NCBI GenBank assembly: GCA_903908495.1
Contig: CAIVSK010000096.1
Span: 1 to 64,000 of the forward strand
Source: Akkermansiaceae bacterium
Lineage (GTDB): Bacteria; Verrucomicrobiota; Verrucomicrobiia; Verrucomicrobiales; Akkermansiaceae
DNA length: 64,000 nucleotides
Direction: 5' to 3'
Shown: piece by piece, positions 59,865 through 64,000 of the stretch
How the letters are laid out: each line of letters begins with the position of its first letter
Position numbering within the stretch: the stretch's first letter is position 1
The notes under the pieces: model-generated
The model's database searches: none
Told to the model about the DNA's origin: nothing
Seen by the model: only the letters and a program-made list of their open reading frames with translations
Made by a program: the position numbers and the translations under genes

Positions 59865-60142
59865 GTGGCCTTTTCGAGCGAGGTGGTGAGCTGGTGGCTC
59901 TGGAGTTGCTGGACGAAAAACTCGGCTCGTTCGCGCTGGCCGGACCACACGATCGAGCGCCCTTGCTTGTGGACCTGCATCATCAGCTGACCCGCCTTCT
60001 TTTCATCGTAACCGAAAATTTTCCGCAGCACCCAGGTGACGTAGGCCATCAGGTTGACCGGGTCATCGTGCACCACGACATTCCACGGCACGTCCAGCGC
60101 GGTGTCTTCGCGGGTGCGGGTGAGGGTTTCGGTGTCGGACAT
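59861..60142 (-). CDS. clpS: ATP-dependent Clp protease adaptor ClpS
   Basis: ClpS delivers proteins with destabilising N-terminal residues to ClpAP. The 93-residue protein has the family core WNVVVHDDPVNLMAYVTWVL (about 22-41) with the DDPVN motif that binds the N-degron, and KKAGQLMMQVHKQGRSIVWS (about 49-68). It sits between ispG (11 bases upstream) and the DUF2017-like gene with which it overlaps. The start MSDTETLTRT is chosen by ClpS length. It implies a ClpA/ClpC-type partner elsewhere. Confidence 0.93.
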   Translation of the reverse strand: MSDTETLTRTREDTALDVPWNVVVHDDPVNLMAYVTWVLRKIFGYDEKKAGQLMMQVHKQGRSIVWSGQRERAEFFVQQLQSHQLTTSLEKAT

Positions 60143-60153
60143 GGCGCGCTGTT

Positions 60154-62130
60154 TCAGTGGGGTTGGGGGTCCGAGGCGGGCGGCGGCGGGTCGACCCATT
60201 TGCCATGCTCGCGGATGAGGTCGGTGAGGCGGGCGACGGCGTCGGCTTCCGCAATGTTGAACTGGACGGCCGTTTTGCCAACATAAAGGTTGATCTTGCC
60301 GGGAGCACCGCCGACATAGCCGAAATCCGCATCGGCCATTTCGCCGGGGCCATTGACGATGCAGCCCATCACCGCGATGCGCACACCCTTGAGGTGGCCG
60401 GTGGCGGATCGGATCTTCTGGGTCGTGTGCTGCAGATTGAAGAGCGTGCGACCACAACTCGGGCAGGCCACATAGTCGGTCTTGAAAATGCGGGTGCCGG
60501 CCGCCTGCAGGATGTTGTAGGCCAACCGCAGCGACTGGCCGGGTGCCGACTCGCCTCTAACGAGAATGGCGTCGCCAATGCCGTCGCACAGCAGCGAGCC
60601 GATGTTGCAGGCGGCGCTGATGGTGGCCGTGAGGGCGGCATCCAGCCGCAATGCTTCGTCACCTTCCACCGCCGCGGGCTTAGCCGCCTCCAAAGTATCG
60701 CCATTAGCCGAACCGAGCCAACGCCCATTGACAAGCCCCACCAGCTCCGGATTTTGCATCAGCGTGTCCTTGAGGAGGATCGGATGGCGTGGCGCGGCGC
60801 GGGTGGCGAGCAGGCGATAGGCGTGAATGACTTCCATCGCGACGCCGTCGGCCACGCAGATGAGTTGCGGGTTGGCGGCCGCATTGAGCTCGGTGATGGC
60901 GGCATCGTCGCGAGGGTCGATCTCGCGGACGCCGGATTGCTCGAAGATGACCTCCGGCTTGAAATCGCCCATCGCCGGGATCTTGTGGGCGATGGCGTTC
61001 CAGCGGTCCTGGGTGGTGAACACCCGCACCGTGCGGTCACCGCCAAGCTCGTGCCCCATCACCGCGACAACCGAACTACTACGCCGCTCGTAAGTGAACG
61101 GGTCGTAGGTGGCGGCGGCGGCGGCGTCCCGCCGCAGGCCGTGATCGCGGCGTCTCGCCGCGAGTTCCGGGTCAGCGCAACCCACCCAAGCCCATCCATC
61201 CATTCCCGCCTTCCGGGAGTCATCCGTGCAGCAGCGCACCAGCGCCTGGGCGACGGGGATTTCGTGGATCGAGTCTTCGGTGAGGGAAACGCGGATGGTG
61301 TCGCCAATGCCATCGGCCAGCAGCGAACCGATGCCGATGGCGCTCTTGATGCGGCCATCCTCGCCATCGCCTGCCTCGGTGACGCCAAGGTGGATCGGGT
61401 AATTCCAATCCGGGCCCTCGGCCGCGAGGCGGGCCACCAGCAAGCGATAGGCCTCGATCATGACCTTCGGGTTGGACGCCTTCATGGAAAAGACCAACTG
61501 ATGGTAGTTGTCATCACGGGCGATGCGGGCGAATTCCAGCGCGCTCTCGACCATGCCCAGCGGCGTATCGCCGTAGCGGTTCATGATGCGGTCGGAGAGC
61601 GACCCGTGATTGGTGCCGATGCGCATGGCGCGGCCGAGATCCTTGCAGAGGCGCACCAACGGGGCAAACTCGGCACGAATCCGCTCGAGCTCCTCAAAGT
61701 ACTGCGCATCATCGTATTCGCGAATGGCAAATTTCTTGGAATCGGAGTAGTTTCCCGGATTGACGCGGACTTTTTCGACCCATTTGGCGGCCTCCATGGC
61801 GGCGTCGGGCTTGAAATGAATATCGGCGACCAATGGGACCTGACAGCCGGCGGCGCGGACTTCGCGGGCGATGTGCTGGAGGTTGGCGGCGTAGGATTTG
61901 GTCTGGGCGGTGATGCGGACAATTTCGCAACCGGCTGCGGCGAGGGTGAGGATTTCGGCGACGCAGGCCTGAGTGTCGCGGGTGTCCGCGGTGATCATCG
62001 ATTGGACGCGGACCGGGTGCCGGGCACCGATGCCGAGATGACCGATCCACACCTCGCGACTGGGCCGGCGGGCATAGCGGAGGAGATCCGGGCAGTAGGT
62101 CAAAGGCGCTGGCGGGGTCATCTGCACCAT
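60154..62130 (-). CDS. ispG: 4-hydroxy-3-methylbut-2-en-1-yl diphosphate synthase, long form
   Basis: IspG makes HMBPP, the next-to-last step of the MEP isoprenoid pathway. The 658-residue protein is the three-domain type (TIM barrel, inserted domain, 4Fe-4S domain) seen in Chlamydiae, Bacteroidetes and plants. The barrel has HPVRVQSMITADTRDTQACV and RVNPGNYSDSKKF; the C-terminal cluster has YVACPSCGRTLFNLQ and VMGCIVNGPGEM. At about residues 313-332 an Arg/Ala-rich stretch (ARRRDHGLRRDAAAAA) is encoded by palindromic repeats. It is upstream of clpS by 11 bases. Start at 62130 or 62121. Confidence 0.93.
   Translation of the reverse strand: MVQMTPPAPLTYCPDLLRYARRPSREVWIGHLGIGARHPVRVQSMITADTRDTQACVAEILTLAAAGCEIVRITAQTKSYAANLQHIAREVRAAGCQVPLVADIHFKPDAAMEAAKWVEKVRVNPGNYSDSKKFAIREYDDAQYFEELERIRAEFAPLVRLCKDLGRAMRIGTNHGSLSDRIMNRYGDTPLGMVESALEFARIARDDNYHQLVFSMKASNPKVMIEAYRLLVARLAAEGPDWNYPIHLGVTEAGDGEDGRIKSAIGIGSLLADGIGDTIRVSLTEDSIHEIPVAQALVRCCTDDSRKAGMDGWAWVGCADPELAARRRDHGLRRDAAAAATYDPFTYERRSSSVVAVMGHELGGDRTVRVFTTQDRWNAIAHKIPAMGDFKPEVIFEQSGVREIDPRDDAAITELNAAANPQLICVADGVAMEVIHAYRLLATRAAPRHPILLKDTLMQNPELVGLVNGRWLGSANGDTLEAAKPAAVEGDEALRLDAALTATISAACNIGSLLCDGIGDAILVRGESAPGQSLRLAYNILQAAGTRIFKTDYVACPSCGRTLFNLQHTTQKIRSATGHLKGVRIAVMGCIVNGPGEMADADFGYVGGAPGKINLYVGKTAVQFNIAEADAVARLTDLIREHGKWVDPPPPASDPQPH
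61121..61161. repeat. Paired GC-rich palindromes inside ispG
   Basis: GCGGCGTCCCGCCGC (61121-61135) and GCGGCGTCTCGCCGC (61147-61161) are two nearly equal palindromes 11 bases apart. They keep the ispG frame and encode an Arg/Ala-rich insertion in a poorly conserved loop. A REP-type element, as in polA. Confidence 0.8.
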
Positions 62131-62178
62131 GCATAACCGAAGAATCCCCGTCCGGCAACGCCGACGGCGCATTCTTTG

Positions 62179-62206
62179 CGAACTGGGGGACACGAACTGG
62201 GGGACA
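62179..62206. repeat. Tandem 14-bp repeat upstream of ispG
   Basis: CGAACTGGGGGACA occurs twice, back to back (62179-62192 and 62193-62206), in the 98-base gap between the TPR-like gene and ispG. It may be a degraded end of a mobile element or a regulatory site for ispG. Confidence 0.75.
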
Positions 62207-62228
62207 GAGGAACTGTCAGAAAAACAAC

Positions 62229-64000
62229 TCAGCGATGGTAAGCCTCGGGCCCGGGGGGGCGGGGCCCCGGCAGCGCGGGCAGGACCTTGCCCGCATGATC
62301 CTGCTCGTGCCGCTGCAACGCCTTGCGCCAGGCCGGGGCCTGGTTGGGATCGGCATCGGCACTCCCAACCATCAACTCAGGCAACCGCAATTCCCCGCTC
62401 TTCAACTGCAGCAGCACACTGCGGAAAACGATCCGCTCCTGGCTCATGAAGCTGCTCCAGTCGACCTCCCTCAGCAGCGCCGAGCCGGCCGCGGTGTCGC
62501 CAGCCACCACCCGGGCGGTGCCCTCCAGTGCGCGCTGCATCATGGGTGACACCTCCTTGCCGGCACGCAGCCGCGGCAAACGCTCCAACGCGTCGGCAGC
62601 GCGGCCATCGAGGATTTCGGCCAGCATCAGGGTGGAATTGCATGCCGAGTGCTCGTTTTGGCCGACTTGTTTGGCCAGCAGAGTGGCCACTTGGCTGGGC
62701 GGCATGATGCCGTGAAGCAGCGCGAAATAGTAGTAATTGTTCTGCAGGTCCAGATTGCGTGGCTCAAGGCGCAGCAAGCAGCGAAACATCACCAGCAAAT
62801 CCTCCGAGCGCCCCTTGGCCACCAGCGAGGCGATGACCGGCAGCAAGTCGCGGTAAAGTGGCAGCGGGCCCCAGCCGACCCGCAGCGCGGCCACCCACGC
62901 GGATTCGGCGACATCCATGGCACCGCTGAGTTCGGCGGCGCGGGCGATGTCGATGCAGCGGTTGCGACTGGTGTCGAACGCCGCCCCGCGAAGTGCCCGC
63001 GCCCACGCCGCGTCGGCGGCGATGCGCTCGCCGCGTTTGGATTCAAACGCAGCCTGCACCAACTCCAGCTCGACGCGATCACAGGAGCGCGGAGGAGCTG
63101 CCAACGCGGCCGCCAGCGCGGGGTCATTCGGCAAAGCCAACAGCGCGTGCAACCGTGCGAGGTATGCGGCCGCGCCGGTGGTGGCGGCTGATTCCAACAC
63201 GCTGGCGGCCATGGCGGCTTGCCCGCAACCAACCAGCCAGCAACCCAGCGCGGCTGGATCGCTGGCGGCAAAGCGCACTACCGCCGCTCGATAGCAAAGC
63301 TGCGCCTGCGCCGGGCCGGCTTCAAGCATGGGCGTCATCCCATACAGGTGGTGCAGCGCCGTGGCCTGCGGCTGGGTGGCGAGCCAGGCGGGAAGATCAG
63401 GCAGCGGCGCGCCGGCCGCGAGTCCGCCGGGCACCGCGCCGAGCAGCAACAGGCCAGCCAGCGCTTCCGGGCCGGCTTTGGTGGCTATCAAATCCGCCAG
63501 AATCTGCCGACCCTCGCCCACCCGCGCGGCATCCGGCTGGCAGCAGAGCACCCGCAGCAACTCAAGGCGGACGCCGGGCGGGTCGGACGCTTGCGCAGCT
63601 TCGCGCAAATTCGCCTCGGCCAGGGCGATTTCACCGCGTTGGACGAGCAGCGGGGTGATTGCGGCACGAAACACCACTTGCTCACGCAGGGCTGGCGGCA
63701 GACTGGCATAGGCGCTCAGGGCCACCGCTTGCGGCCCTTGCAAGGCCATCATCTGCAGGTTTTCCAACATGTCCGCGCAGGTGGCGCGGGGGTTGGCGAA
63801 CAATTCGGAGGCGGCCGCGTAGGCGTCTGCCGTGCCGAGTTTGCCGAGGGCGCGGGTCCATATGCGGCAGGCTTCAAGGTCCTGCCCACGGGCCAGCAAA
63901 ACGCTGTGAGCTTTGTCGCGCGCTGCGGCCCAGTCCCCTTGGCGGGCCGCCGTCCTGGCGGCCTGAAGGTTGGCCTCGACGCATTGTGCCCGGTATGCCC
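62229..64000 (-). CDS. Tetratricopeptide-like helical repeat protein (5' end outside window)
   Basis: The frame is open to the right edge, so the N-terminus is missing; 589 residues are visible before the stop. It is an Ala/Leu-rich all-helical protein with TPR-like units (ANLQAARTAARQGDWAAARD, LREAAQASDPPGVRLELLRV, AESAWVAALRVGWGPLPLYR). No catalytic motif or membrane segment is seen in the visible part; the C-terminus ends in a Pro/Gly-rich tail. It likely serves as a protein-interaction scaffold. It precedes ispG on the same strand by 98 bases. Confidence 0.6.
   Translation of the reverse strand, partial: AYRAQCVEANLQAARTAARQGDWAAARDKAHSVLLARGQDLEACRIWTRALGKLGTADAYAAASELFANPRATCADMLENLQMMALQGPQAVALSAYASLPPALREQVVFRAAITPLLVQRGEIALAEANLREAAQASDPPGVRLELLRVLCCQPDAARVGEGRQILADLIATKAGPEALAGLLLLGAVPGGLAAGAPLPDLPAWLATQPQATALHHLYGMTPMLEAGPAQAQLCYRAAVVRFAASDPAALGCWLVGCGQAAMAASVLESAATTGAAAYLARLHALLALPNDPALAAALAAPPRSCDRVELELVQAAFESKRGERIAADAAWARALRGAAFDTSRNRCIDIARAAELSGAMDVAESAWVAALRVGWGPLPLYRDLLPVIASLVAKGRSEDLLVMFRCLLRLEPRNLDLQNNYYYFALLHGIMPPSQVATLLAKQVGQNEHSACNSTLMLAEILDGRAADALERLPRLRAGKEVSPMMQRALEGTARVVAGDTAAGSALLREVDWSSFMSQERIVFRSVLLQLKSGELRLPELMVGSADADPNQAPAWRKALQRHEQDHAGKVLPALPGPRPPGPEAYHR

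Noticed and set aside
60157-62136. 659-codon plus-strand frame opposite ispG
   Set aside because: The minus strand clearly encodes IspG with its Fe-S motifs; the other frame is a codon-aligned shadow.

Overview
The window is high-GC bacterial DNA, dense with genes on both strands. The gene content points to the phylum Verrucomicrobiota. Pointers are giant secreted beta-repeat proteins with a shared C-terminal module, a LamG-type surface protein next to a XylR/AraC-like regulator, a long three-domain IspG, a GTP-dependent PEP carboxykinase, few visible Shine-Dalgarno sequences, and dispersed GGCAGGATGCC-type palindromes that also sit in frame inside polA and ispG. This placement is an inference from family knowledge; no search was run. 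No tRNA, rRNA, CRISPR array or transposase gene was seen.

Layout. 1-5 kb: the first 20 codons of rpsL, a DUF1097 membrane protein, a GreA/B-like protein, nrdR with a downstream partner, and menD (menaquinone synthesis). 5-10.3 kb: a run of + strand genes: phosphohexomutase, Tat-type metallophosphoesterase, mutY, a trypsin-like lipoprotein protease and a small lipoprotein. 10.5-19.3 kb: one gene for a 2915-residue secreted beta-repeat protein, built of units near 200 residues and ending in five copies of exactly 603 bp. 19.3-23.5 kb: two divergent paralogous membrane cytochromes, each a multiheme c domain (11 and 9 CXXCH) fused to a b-type membrane domain, an architecture like the quinol-oxidising CbcL of Geobacter. 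23.7-32.8 kb: pckG, a rhomboid protease, mazG, a secreted CAP-domain protein and ilvB-ilvN. 32.9-42.2 kb (minus strand): two tandem paralogous SGNH proteins, an AlgX/AlgJ-like protein and polA in one close run, preceded by a TMTC-like membrane protein and an unknown 338-residue protein. 42.5-48.5 kb: a small lipoprotein, argD-argF, an HU/IHF protein, an RlpA-like lipoprotein and cstA. 48.5-54 kb: a YbhF/YbhG-type ABC ATPase and adaptor without a permease, a DUF3472 protein and a TPR-sulfotransferase. 54-59.3 kb: a LamG/beta-repeat surface protein divergent from a XylR-like regulator, with a perfect 17-bp palindrome between them, and the remnant of a GH89 gene. 59.4-64 kb (minus strand): a TPR-like protein cut by the window end, then ispG-clpS-DUF2017.

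How it fits together. Most of the window is housekeeping: branched-chain and arginine biosynthesis, gluconeogenesis, isoprenoid and menaquinone synthesis, and DNA repair. The accessory parts concern the cell envelope: surface beta-repeat proteins, probable polysaccharide O-acetylation or esterase proteins, a sulfotransferase and membrane glycosylation. menD and the two cytochromes suggest a menaquinol-linked electron exit to the periplasm. The most unusual regions are the divergent cytochrome pair beside the giant repeat protein, the tandem SGNH/AlgX group, and the C-terminal module shared by three secreted proteins.
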